Assembly: GCA_018398765.1 (NCBI GenBank)
Contig: JAHBMJ010000842.1
Location: 1-32,719 of the forward strand
Direction: 5' to 3'
Length of the DNA: 32,719 bases
DNA from: Chromera velia
Taxonomy: Eukaryota; Sar; Chromeraceae
Shown: one piece after another, positions 19,335-29,120 of the stretch
How the letters are laid out: every line of letters begins with the position of its first letter
How positions within the stretch are numbered: the stretch's first letter is position 1
Notes under the pieces: model-generated
Database searches by the model: none
Seen by the model: only the letters and a program-made list of their open reading frames with translations
Told to the model about the DNA's origin: nothing
Program-made: the position numbers and the translations under genes

Positions 19335-19811
19335 TGCTTTGTCCCCCCTGTCCGGCCACCTTATGGCGTCCAGACAGAAGGTAAAGCGAGGACAAGAAGC
19401 TTAGGGAAGATCTAGAGAAGGAACGTGAGCAACACTCACTCAAGCAACACTTTACAAGAGGTTTGGCTCTATATTAGTTTAAGCGCTAACGCGATCTTCC
19501 AGTGGGATTCCAATCAGCTGGATGCATTCTATCATGCACAGTTTCTACTCATTCCTCTCTCTCAGACTCTCGATCTCTCATGATCTATGGTAAACAGACA
19601 TTAGACTCAAACGATGCTATCCGTTGCTTGAGTAACATGTTGCATGCTTGAATACGAAGGTCAGACTCGATCGATTTCAACAATTTTGATCGACGCGCGC
19701 GACACGTACGAAAAAAAGCGCGGCGGCGGAGCCTGGTGGCGGTACGCGGGCTCATTCAGATATAGCGCATGTGAGGGTCCAGAGGGCGGTGCCACAGGGT
19801 AGGACTCTACA
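19335..19811 (-). repeat. LTR, right copy (5' LTR of the element)
   Basis: Near-identical to 16466-16942 (offset 2869 throughout, without indels). In minus orientation this is the 5' LTR and would contain the element promoter. The plus strand ends GACTCTACA, followed at once by the target duplication GCAC (19812-19815). Confidence 0.88.
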
Positions 19812-20881
19812 GCACACAATCCGGATGTCTGGTGGTTTTGATATAATGTTTGCATGGTGATTGAGAGATACATTACTAGAAAAAAATGTGAGTGTTTTGT
19901 TTTTCAAGTTTTTTTTTCTTAATTTGAATTATGCATATGCGGGGCTTACCCATTTCTCTAGCCATTTCTAGACCCATTTAAATAGATTTTTTTTTAATTG
20001 AATCAAAATTAACATATGTTATTAAAAAATTTTGTACCATGTACTTTTAATTTTGAATATTTCTTTGAAAATATCATGCTATGACATGAGAGCCTAAATC
20101 TAGACCTGAATCAATCCTTTGAATTAAAAATATTCAAATCTAGAAATATATATCCAGAAATATTAATTCACTATATGAACTATAATAAAATTGATTACAA
20201 TTAGTTACAACTTCATATGTCTGTCTCACATAATTTTATGACATAAATTGTAACATAATATTACGGGCTGATAGCAATGGCGTATGATGATGATGATGAA
20301 TTAAGTCTGCAACAGAAGGAAATGAAGGAGGCCCGCAAGGAGTCTTTGCACGCTTGTCTACCCATCAGTCTCCTAAAGTCAGTCGTGCTGCAATTAATTT
20401 CGGAACGCACATTCCGGACATCATGGCACTGCGGCCCACAATCAGAAATTCGATAGATGAGTCTGTGCAGACCAGCAGTGCGCAGGAAAACATCTGAGCA
20501 GTCATTTTTCTTTTTTGTTTTTTTTGTCTCTCTTCTGATCGGGTACAGGCAAGGAGCGCGTTTGACCTCCTGCAGGACGTCTCTTTTTCTCTCGTGACAC
20601 GGACATCTTGCAAGTCAACAGCTCTTCACCGTAAAGCGAAAGGACGGGGGGGGTCAACAGATTACTTTCAGAACAAATTTCAAGATTTATTACCATACGA
20701 AATTCTCTCATGCCAACAGGCCTGTACGTCTTTTTGTCGGAAATATGGATGGAGCAGCAACGGTGCTGTGCCCCCCCCTCCCGCGCAGCCAACCAGCTAG
20801 GCCGGGAGGAGGGAGGGGGCGGAGAAAGGAATCAAAGCCAAATCAAGGGTACCGAGAGGTCGGCGTCCTTTCTTTCTTCAA
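19812..20881. other. AT-rich intergenic DNA, no supported gene
   Basis: The strongly AT-rich part (19870-20260) is followed by a (GAT)n microsatellite at 20286-20300 and mixed sequence to the 3' end of the secreted-protein gene. Frames at 20365-20800 are short and overlapping, with no domain. The ATG/GAT microsatellite resembles the one at the LINE 3' end and may mark another element's tail. Confidence 0.45.
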
Positions 20882-23742
20882 TCAGACATGAGCCTCGAGA
20901 AAATGGGCAAGGAAGGAGTCCGATTCCCCCGTGCTGTCACTTCCTCCCACGTCCTTCCCTTCTCCTTCTTGCTTCTCTGTAGAGGCAAGAATTCTTCCTT
21001 CGGTGCTTTGGGCTTTAGGGTCTTCTTTGTCTGTGCTGCTGTTGTCCTTCTCTGGCTCTAATGGAACCTGCCGGGTCTCCCCTCCAAAACCCCCAGCTCC
21101 CTTTGAGCTTCTACTTTTGAGCCTCCTCTCCGAATAGGAAGAGGAGGAGATCTGCCGAAACCCACCCGAGATAGGCACTGCCCCCGCCTTCTCTTCCCCC
21201 CCTCCCCCCCCCACCTGAAGACCGAAAGGATGAAGAATCTCTGGATCGATCGGACCGTCCTCAGGTTTTGCCTCGAGGGCCTTTTGAATGGCCTCCTGGC
21301 AGAACTCCTGAGGGTCTACAGGGGTGGTGCCTGGAGTCGACAGAAGATGCTCCTCAAAATCATTGGCCAGCACATCACATGCGGCCTCTGCCCCCTGCTC
21401 ATCGTGGATAGAGGCCGTGAGAGCCTCCACACACTTCGCATCTACGGCAGACCCGCTAAGATTGTTCTCTTTCAAAGCAGACTGAATCGACCCTTCACAT
21501 ATTTCCTTAAACCCCTTTGACATCCCCCCCGATGCTACTGCCTCCTTCTCCATCACACGAATGGCCCGTGCCAGAGCTGCCGAAGAGCCTGTTTGGGTCT
21601 CCGACGTCGATGCAGCCTTGGCCTGTGCGCCCATTTCTGCCATCGCCTTCTGCAACTCGTTCGCGTTCCCCTCCTCCGATGCTTTTACGAATCTGACAAG
21701 GGGCTTGCACAGCTGCTCTGCCCTATCGAGCCGCACGTCTGCTAGCAGTGCCTTGTCAACCGTTCCGGATCCCTCTGAGGACGAGAGGGAGGAACGGGCC
21801 GATTCCAGAGACTTCGAAAAGGACGCACAGACCTGCAGGGGCAGGGAGCGAAAAGGAAGGAAAAGTGTCGATCGGCGCATGGGAAGAATTTACTGCTGGA
21901 GTGTCGAGATGCTAGGAACCATTTACGTGAGCACCCTACTACGCCAACACAAAAAGGGGCGCACAAAGCGAAGAAGAAACGAAAAAGCAGAGGCATACAG
22001 AAAAGTCACGCAAAAATACAAAGTAAGAGGCGAGCTGAGCGAAAGGGGTGCCACCGAGAAAGCTGAACTACCAACCCACCGACCTGTGCCGAAGCATGAG
22101 TTGCACAGAAATCCTGCGCGTCGCCTTCTCCTCCCGATGTTGATGCGATCAAATGCACCGTGTGGGCAACGCACTCGGCCATGCTGAGGGGGTGCACAAT
22201 CACCTCCGTCCCTGCAGCGGTTGCGGGCTCTGATGCTGAAGCGGAGGGCTTTGGGGAGGGAAGGGGGCCCTCGGGTGAGGTGGGGAGGGGTGCGAGAGTG
22301 GTTGTGGGGGCGGCAGGTGCCAGGGGGGGGAAGAGAGTAGGAGCTGGGGTTGTGGTAGTAGGCTCGGCTGCGGGAGTGACGGTGGTTGTTGGTGGTGGGG
22401 TGGTGGTAGAGGGAGCTTCGGTGGGTTCGGGTGTGGAGGCCCCCGGCATGCCCTGCATCCTCTCATACTCCTCATGGCATAGGGCAGCGACAGTCTCCCC
22501 CCCCTCTCCCCAATGCACGTGGTGGTTGAATGCATCCACAATGCGCTTGGCATACAGAGCACAGAAGTCCGCCTGTGCAGTCTTTGTGCAGACCTCGACT
22601 ACGGTGGTTTGGAGATTGTCGGGAGAGAGAGACCCTGTGAGGACTTTCCTCAAGACTCTCTTTGCATACTGCTGACAGGAATATTCGAAATGGTATGGGT
22701 TGAGAGACTCTGAGCCTTTTCCGTTGGTCAGGATGGAGTCACACAGCTGGTCTGTATCCAGCAGGCCCCGGGAGGCGGCTGTCTGCATCTCCATCGCCAT
22801 GCGCTTACATCCCATGTCTGCGCCCTGACCTCCCAGAGGCTCTGTCTTGGCCTCTGGTTTGATGGTTTGGGTGCACGCATCCAGCACAGCAGTCTGCACG
22901 GATGTGCTGTCTGTGACACGTTCAATTGCCGTCTCGCACGCCCCTAGGCTATCAAGAAGGGGATCCCGGGAGGGGTCGGATTTTCGGTTTTCTGCGAGGA
23001 GCTTACAGAAGAGATCAGGACTCATCGACTCACCCCCGGCAAGTCTCTGACCCTCCGCAACCGAACTGACGAGAGACGCGAAGGCATGGCAGTCCTTGTG
23101 CCGTGCTGTGTCTGCCATATACCCTCCTGTTGGGTGTTTGAGGAGGCACTGCGTGTAGGCCACATAGGGTCGGGAGTTGAGGGAGGCTTTGAGGACTTCG
23201 TCTGCCGTCTCTGCACACGCAGACGCGAGAGAGGGGTCAAAAAAGAGATCTGAATGCGTCTGCTGAACCGCGGAGACCCCCTTTACGGCTGCAGCTTGAG
23301 CCCTTCCCGATGTATGGGAGACTGCTGCTCCGGAGGCAGGGGCGGGGTTTACAGAAGCGCCAGAGGGAACAGATGACGAGCGGGGAAGGGAGCGGACAGG
23401 CAAAGACAGGGCACGCACTCCCGTCTGTAATTCATTCAGGGCGATCTGGGGGTTTTCCTGTTCTCCTGAAGTGACCAAGCTGTGCCCCTCCCCCCCTCCC
23501 TGCCTCTTTGCACTTCCAGAGGCAGATCCCCTCAGGGAGCCGGAAGAATCTGTGCTTGGGGAATCCTGAGGGTCTTCGGGGGGCAACCCCACGGAGCGAA
23601 GGAAGACCGAAGGGGAATAGAATGAAAGAGAATCGGCTCTTCCTGATGCGCCTCCCTCAGTCTCGAAGGTTCCCCGTGCCTCCACGCGAAGGAGGAAACC
23701 CAGAGAGAGGGAGACAGCAGCCCACGCTACACGAATCATCAC
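20882..23742 (-). CDS. Secreted Cys-pair repeat protein with Thr/Pro linker
   Basis: Two exons: 23742-22084 and 21832-20882. The 251-bp intron (22083-21833) begins GTCGGTGG and ends CCCTGCAG. The join is phase 0 and restores an 869-residue protein. Residues 1-24 are a clear signal peptide (hydrophobic core, EARG end). After a Ser/Gly-rich disordered part (25-165), residues 176-422 hold six Cys pairs about 22 or 29 residues apart (176/199, 218/246, 269/290, 312/334, 356/385, 394/422), each in an amphipathic helical segment, often closing as (D/E)xFC or xxLC. A mucin-like Thr/Pro linker (435-505) follows, then further Cys pairs (524/546 and several in exon 2), and an acidic Ser-rich tail without a membrane anchor. 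Disulphide-stapled helical hairpins are inferred. No named family is recognised; a cell-wall, cyst or secretory-vesicle protein is plausible. Two exons with an intact frame argue for an expressed gene. Confidence 0.75.
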
Positions 23743-24491
23743 TGAGTGAGTGGCCTAGCAGGCAGCTCAGGCTCTGTCCATTTTGTGACCTGCCTCTACT
23801 GCTCACTCAGCCACTTTCGCCCTCTCAATTACCAATCCGATTGCCGATTTTTGTCTGCCAGTCGGGCAACCTCTAAGGACTCTTTCAAGATACACACGCG
23901 TCCCGTAAGAAATCCTCGAGACAACGGACAACACCCGACCACACTCTACTCAGCCTGCAGATTACAGAAGCTCTGGCCTTGTCTGGCTTTCCAGATAGGT
24001 ACAGTCTCTCAATACTAGAGTTCCAATAGAGAAAGTTGAAAGCGGTTAACCAGCCAGCAAGGAACGTGGCAACTTCAACGTGGCTTGAACGTGCAGAGAC
24101 GTCTGATCGAATGCATGCATGGTTGATCGATTTTTTTGTCAGACTGACGGACCGCGTCGAGCTAGGGCGTCATGCAGTGAAAGTGCCCCCCATGCATGCA
24201 AGCCGCGAGATTTCGTTCGCACGCGGCCCGCATGCGACCAACAACTCCGCCATGCAATCTTCGCCATGCATGCATGCATGCACATGCATGCGAAGGTCAG
24301 TCAATTGCAAATCCTGCAATGGAACGGTGTCAGTCTTCTCCGGTCTACATGCACTGATAAGGGGACGGCCAAAGTTTGGTTTGGCTCTACAAAGATTTCG
24401 GCAGGTCTTCTCTTTTGCGGGGAGAGAGTTGACTGAGACCCAAAGCAAGAAAGAGTTCAGACTGATCATCAAGTCAATTAAGCCTATCAAG
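23743..24491. other. Divergent intergenic region between two genes
   Basis: This separates the minus-strand secreted-protein gene from the plus-strand EF-hand-like gene. A plus-strand frame is open from 24036 into the first exon, but the part before 24492 is odd in composition (Cys/His/Met from TGCATGCA repeats) and is more likely promoter and 5' UTR. Confidence 0.5.
24112..24291. promoter_or_regulatory. TGCATGCA cluster before the multi-exon gene
   Basis: TGCATGCA occurs at 24112-24119 and 24193-24200, a run of four TGCA units at 24267-24282, and TGCATGC at 24285-24291, about 200-380 bases before the chosen ATG. The motif equals the apicomplexan ApiAP2-bound palindrome. Because the frame is open through it, part of it could instead be coding. 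Confidence 0.4.
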
Positions 24492-27129
24492 ATGCCCCTA
24501 AAGTTCCCAGACGCCCCCCACTCAAAGCCTACTCCTAAGGCTGACATCATCGAGCACTCATTTCTCCGCTTACTGAAGGAGATTGACACCTCGGGAAGGG
24601 AGCCTGTGTGCCTGGACGAGAAAAACCTTCACAGAGACATGAGGGCGCACAAGATGCCTGTCGCAAAAAACGTCGCCAAGGAACTCATCTGGTTCGGAGG
24701 GCTCTGATTCTTCTCGTCACTTTTCCGCTGGCGTCCATACGCTCTCTCTTCTCTCAAACCGTCGTCTGAGCTTTCTGTGCTCTCTTTGGGGCTCTAATTT
24801 GCTTCCCTGCAATTATGCATTCTTTCTTCTCTATCCTGCCACATGTTCCTGCGCGAATGCTCTCCCTCTACACGCCTCTTCTTTTTTCCTTCCGTGTGTG
24901 CCCTCCTCCTTCCTAACAAAGCCACCCAAAGCAAAGGATTCCAGAACGTCTTTCCTGCCTTCTTTCTCTCCCAGGTCTTTACTATTTAGAATGTTTCCAA
25001 CCTCAGACGGGAACATTTATTGTCCTCCTTCCTTTCCTGCAGGCTGAATGCGGATAACGGAAGGGGCACGCTGACTGTGAAGGACATCATGCGGATGTAT
25101 ACGCGCTGCTACAACGACACCAGGGGGAGGGAGAACAAGCAGCTGTGCGTGTACCTTCTCTTCAGAGCCATCCAGGAAGAAGAAAAGATCCTGCATGACA
25201 GAAAGTCAGCATGAAATGAAAGCACACCAATGTCACAGAACACAGTGTCGAGTGAATACCTTTGCTGTCCATTGCTCAGAAGCCATAAACGACACAAGCC
25301 ATCTTTGTGCCTTAAAAATTCTCGCTCTTAAATTTCAAGCACAAAAAGAGGCTGTCTGCTTTTCTCTCTCTCGCTTTCTTGCTTGCCTCCTTCCTTCCTT
25401 CCTTCCTTTGTTCGTTTTCTTTCCTTTTCTTCTCTCTCTTTTTTCCCTTTTTGTTCGCCTGTCTTTGTTTGGATTTGGTGTTTTGATCCCTTTCTCTCTT
25501 TCCCTCTGAGTGCTTGCTCATCCATCCGCCTCTCCATCCCCAAATTTTGCAAAACTCCCTCACCCCTTTCTCTCTGGCCAACCGGCCGACTGAACACTGA
25601 ATGATTTGACCGACTGACCTGCAGACTCCAGGCACCTGGATTTGCTGTATGAATATACAGAATTCCGTATATGTAAGAAAGTAAATGAATGACTTGACTG
25701 ACTGACCTGCAGACTCCAGGCACCTGCAAACGGATCCAGTCAGGCTGCTGCCAAATTCATGGTGTCGCCAGACCAGGCTCTACAGGTCTGTTTGCCTATC
25801 CGGTCTTTTGCAGCTTGAGCGAATATCGAACATCAGATACCGTATGCGTGAGTCACTGCAATATCTCTCCGCCGTACCCCCCAAATCTGTCTGCATGCCC
25901 ACCCGAGTGAGAGGTTCTAACCTTCTGACCCTTCTTTCGCTTCTTGAGGCTCTGGACATGTGAGCGGGAAAAAACCCACATGCGCGAAGGATCTTCCTTC
26001 ATCTCCGCATCAACTCCCCTTTCCTTCCTCACTGCACTCACTCACGTTGCAGTCTTCCAACCCAGAAGGAAGCACCGTTCGAGGAAGGCATGCTGTATCG
26101 CTGTCCTTTCTCGCTACACAGTTCCCTTCACCTGCCTGCATTTCTCCAAAATGATCAGAACCATGCAGCCAGCCACTCGATCCCTCAGCGCAACAAAGAG
26201 AAAGAAAGAGAGTGTCTGCCTGCAGGTTGACCAGATCCTCCAGTACATCTGCCGAGTGATGGACATCCACAAGGCGATCCCGAACGTCGAGAGAATCTTC
26301 GGGAAAGACCTCTACGATAGCCCTCATGTCAGTGTGTCAGTGAATCGGGGAATGACCGTCTGAGTGAATTGATGGAAGGAGGAACAAATGGAAAGGGAGT
26401 AAATGCGCAAATAAGACCATGGTCGCTTGGATGAAAAGTTTTCTTCATACCTACCTCCTGACAATTCTCGAACATTATCTGCAGGACGTGCTGTTTGCAT
26501 GGAGAGGGGGCAGAGACACACCTAGTTTCATTGGCAAACAGCAAGACAGACGCACGAAGAAACAGACAGACAGACAGACAGACAGACAGAAACACGGATA
26601 CACAAATAGATTGTTAGCTACATAGCTGGACATATGTACAGCTGAACACATTTTCGTTCCTGCCTTTTGTCTCTTCTGCTTCTCGAGTTTCTCTCTCCTT
26701 AATTTGCACTGCATTGTCTTCCCTCCTCTTGCTTCGCTTTGTTTTTCATGTGCAGGCACAGCTGAGTGCGTGCGAGTGGGTGCGGGTGCTGTCGACAGCT
26801 TTGTGGACTTTTCCATTTCCTCTCAAACCCTGCAGAGGGTGGGGGTCAACAATGAGGGCAGATCTTCTTCAAGGTTGGGAAGGGGGCAGGGGGGACGGCT
26901 AACGCTTCTTTTCTGCGTTCCAGCGATTTAAGCTTGGTGTCTGTTTCGGTTTCTCCTCAGACATCCTCTATAAGAATGGAGAAGAGAAACAGCCCACGAT
27001 GTGCGAGTGCCCCATTAATTATTCGACGTAAAACGGAAAGTACTTTCCTTTGCACAACAACTCTTCTCTGTGCCCACATGGAACTTCTCCCTCGCTCCCT
27101 CCCTCCTTTCTCCCTCCCTCCCTCTTCCT

Positions 27130-27178
<49 letters not shown>

Positions 27179-27225
27179 TGCTTTTGTGTGAGTGTGTGTG
27201 TGTGTGTGCGTGTGTGTGTGCGTGT

Positions 27226-27264
<39 letters not shown>

Positions 27265-28337
27265 TGTGTGTGTGTGCCTGCACGCAGGCAAGGAGCTGAA
27301 TCGGACAAAGAAGATCGAGGCAGGAAGCGACTGGAAGATCCCGACCTCCTTCAAGGCTTCCCTTAACGTTCGTACATTCGTTTGCATTCACGTATCTGAA
27401 TGTCGATTGGCCAGAGGTTTTCGGCTTTCGTGTTGAAACATTTTTGGATTTCTCACCTTCACGTTTCTCCATTTTGTCGATCTGTCCACCCGTTACCTCT
27501 TGTGCGACTGTGTCTGTGGTCAGCTTTGTGCCTGTCCGCATCTGTCTGCATGACTCTTTGAATACATGTGTGTATGTGTGTGTAGAGGGACCGCCCAACT
27601 CTGTAACTCTTAATTCTTGCAGGACCGAGCCGCAGCTGCAGAGAGACGTCTTCAGCTGATCAGCCAGAGAGAGGAAATCCAGAGAAAGAGAGCGGCCGAG
27701 TTCGCACAACAAAGAGACGACTTCCTGAAAGTACTCGCTGCATCAAGGAGGGAGGTCAGGCTTCTCCCCTTCATTGCCTCTCCCTGCGGCTTTCGTTCCC
27801 TCTCGAAGATCTCCTCTTTTTGTTGTTTTGCCCATTCGTCCGGACGTCTGGCTTCGAACCTTCTGCATGCCTCTCTGGGTGTCTTTCCATCAGTCGGTGC
27901 GTCCCCCGTCCCTCTGTCTGGGGGTGTTTTCATTTTCACTGTCTCTGATCCTCTGCCGTCGCCGTCACTCTATTGATTGTGGGACATGCATTCAGACTTT
28001 GATTTCCTGCTCCCATACTGAGTAGACAGGAAAGTATGTTTTTCGCTGGCTCCTAGACCCGGTCGTCCCATCTGCATGTAAGTCGATCGAGAAGCAGAAT
28101 GATCCCTGGTCAGACGGTTCTCTGCATTAAAACGACCTTTCGCGTATGCAGATTGCAAGCTTGGCAAAAGAGGATCCAACCATGCTCACAGAAGAGCACC
28201 TACGAAACGTCTTAAACAGCACGGCGGCTTTCTACGGGAAACCGAAGTTGATCGAGAAGACGATGACAGGCCACTTGGAAGAGACTGATGTTGTAGTCTC
28301 GTCGATTGAAGAATGCGTTGATCGGGACTTTACATAG
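24492..28337 (+). CDS. Multi-exon gene, probable EF-hand-like and coiled-coil protein
   Basis: Exons by eye: 24492-24691, 25043-25204, 25713-25785, 26226-26327, about 26756-26873, 26961-27027, 27288-27367, 27623-27754 and 28152-28337 (TAG). Phases agree across exons 1-4 and 7-9. Exons 5-6 allow two phase solutions: exon 4 may run to 26331 with exon 5 ending at 26838, which keeps phase to the end, while the plainer joins look more protein-like but stop early. The join of exons 1-2 gives ELIWLNADNGRGTLTVKDIM, like a degenerate EF-hand (Gly at loop position 6, Asp at 12, poor chelating residues) after a Trp helix. Exon 4 gives VDQILQYICRVMD...IFGKD, like the next helix pair. Exon 8 is a charged coiled coil (AAAERRLQLISQREEIQRKR); exon 9 holds TEEHLRNVLNS. 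A calcium-sensor-like axonemal or cytoskeletal role is possible. If the start is at 24036 the N-terminus is longer. Confidence 0.6.
25599..25726 (+). repeat. Tandem duplication of the exon 3 splice acceptor
   Basis: A 40-bp sequence at 25599-25638, including polypyrimidine, CTGCAG and the first 14 bases of exon 3, recurs at 25687-25726 with two mismatches (period 88). Entering exon 3 at the upstream copy, in the phase set by exon 2, runs into TGA within about ten codons, so only the downstream acceptor (25712) keeps the frame open. Confidence 0.75.
26565..26590 (+). repeat. (GACA)n microsatellite in intron 4
   Basis: A short tetranucleotide array within the intron between 26328 and 26755. 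Confidence 0.85.
27090..27277 (+). repeat. (CCCT)n/(CT)n and (TG)n microsatellite in intron 6
   Basis: CCCT/CT repeats (27090-27178) pass directly into TG repeats with occasional C and A (27187-27276), ending 11 bases before exon 7. The pyrimidine/TG tract sits where a polypyrimidine tract is expected, so length changes could affect recognition of the CACGCAG acceptor. Low-complexity frames on both strands are not genes. Confidence 0.9.
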
Positions 28338-29120
28338 TTACACCACTTGCAGGGCCTTTTTCTTCTCTTCACTGCATGCTCCGCTAAGAAGGATCACGAA
28401 CTCATCGATCATCATCATCAAGCAGAAATTTATCATTGTCATAACAGCACTGGTGAGCAAGATAAATAGACTTTTGAGGCATAATCAACCGAGATTCAAC
28501 CCATGGTGCACTGTATAATCTATATATTACCATGTAATTAACATATATGCATGTAATATTTCTACCTATATTTGGCAGCTTTGGCTTAAATTGTAAAAGT
28601 GGCTAGGCATTAAGTTGAAAAAAAACTTAATGAAAAACTTTGAAGTAGATTATTTTCTAAATTATTCTAAGGTTAATTATGTGGATGTAGATTTTGTCAA
28701 TTCACTACTACTAGTAACCACTACCATGACTATAGGGCCATTAATAAATGCACTGGCATGTATCATTTATATATATCTATATATAATTCTAGATCAAATT
28801 TTATTAAGTTTTTATTTTAAGACTTAAATGCATGCATGGTTTGAGTCTGGCATCATGCATGTACTGTCTAAACTATTATTTATGTGTATATGCTAGTTTA
28901 TGTGCAATGTGCATAACACATATTCTATCTATTTATCTATATGTCTATCTATCAATATAAGCCTGGTTTCAATTATTTTCAATACAGATGACTAAGGTAA
29001 TAAGTCGGACTACTGATGACAGCTAGCCACGTATACGTACAGCTAACGACACTTCGGTGTCGTTTTGCTCAAAAAGGACTGCATGTTACCATACACCATG
29101 CACGCACACAATTTTATTAA
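28338..29120. other. AT-rich intergenic DNA between convergent genes
   Basis: The 3' flank of both the plus-strand gene and the minus-strand LRR gene. It contains (ATC)n-like words near 28400-28425, long AT-rich stretches and one strong hairpin (29045-29064). No exon or RNA gene is recognised. Confidence 0.5.
29045..29064. terminator. Perfect 8-bp hairpin with TTCG loop
   Basis: AACGACAC-TTCG-GTGTCGTT is a perfect inverted repeat whose plus-strand RNA would carry a UUCG-type tetraloop, followed by TTTTG. It lies between two convergent genes, 57 bases beyond the LRR stop, so a role in 3'-end structure is plausible. Bacterial-style termination is not expected in a nuclear genome, so the type label is only the nearest available. 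Confidence 0.4.

Larger units (their letters stand above)
16466..19811 (-). mobile_element. Non-autonomous LTR retrotransposon (minus orientation)
   Basis: Two direct repeats of 477 bp, differing at about a dozen positions, bound a 2.39-kb interior. On the minus strand each LTR begins TGT and ends GCA. Three bases inside the right LTR the minus strand reads TGGTGAATGCTCAG, a primer-binding-site-like sequence starting with TGG (complementary to a tRNA ending in CCA). Two bases before the left LTR it reads GGGGAGGA, a polypurine tract. A 4-bp duplication (GCAC) flanks the whole. The interior has no gag, protease, RT or integrase; its frames are short and unlike any known protein. This is thus a LARD/TRIM-style passenger mobilised in trans. 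About 2-3% LTR divergence suggests an insertion that is not very recent. Confidence 0.85.

Noticed and set aside
24036..24491. N-terminal extension of the multi-exon gene
   Set aside because: The frame is open but crosses TGCATGCA repeats, has Cys/His/Met-rich composition and looks like promoter or 5' UTR; kept only as an alternative start.
25814..25906. An extra exon between exons 3 and 4 (TTTGCAG acceptor, GTGAGA donor)
   Set aside because: It would need a 28-base intron before it, while direct joining of 25785 to 26226 is in phase and gives a smoother protein.
26957..27712. A 251-residue minus-strand frame with Thr-His runs
   Set aside because: It crosses microsatellites and is antisense to phase-consistent plus-strand exons.
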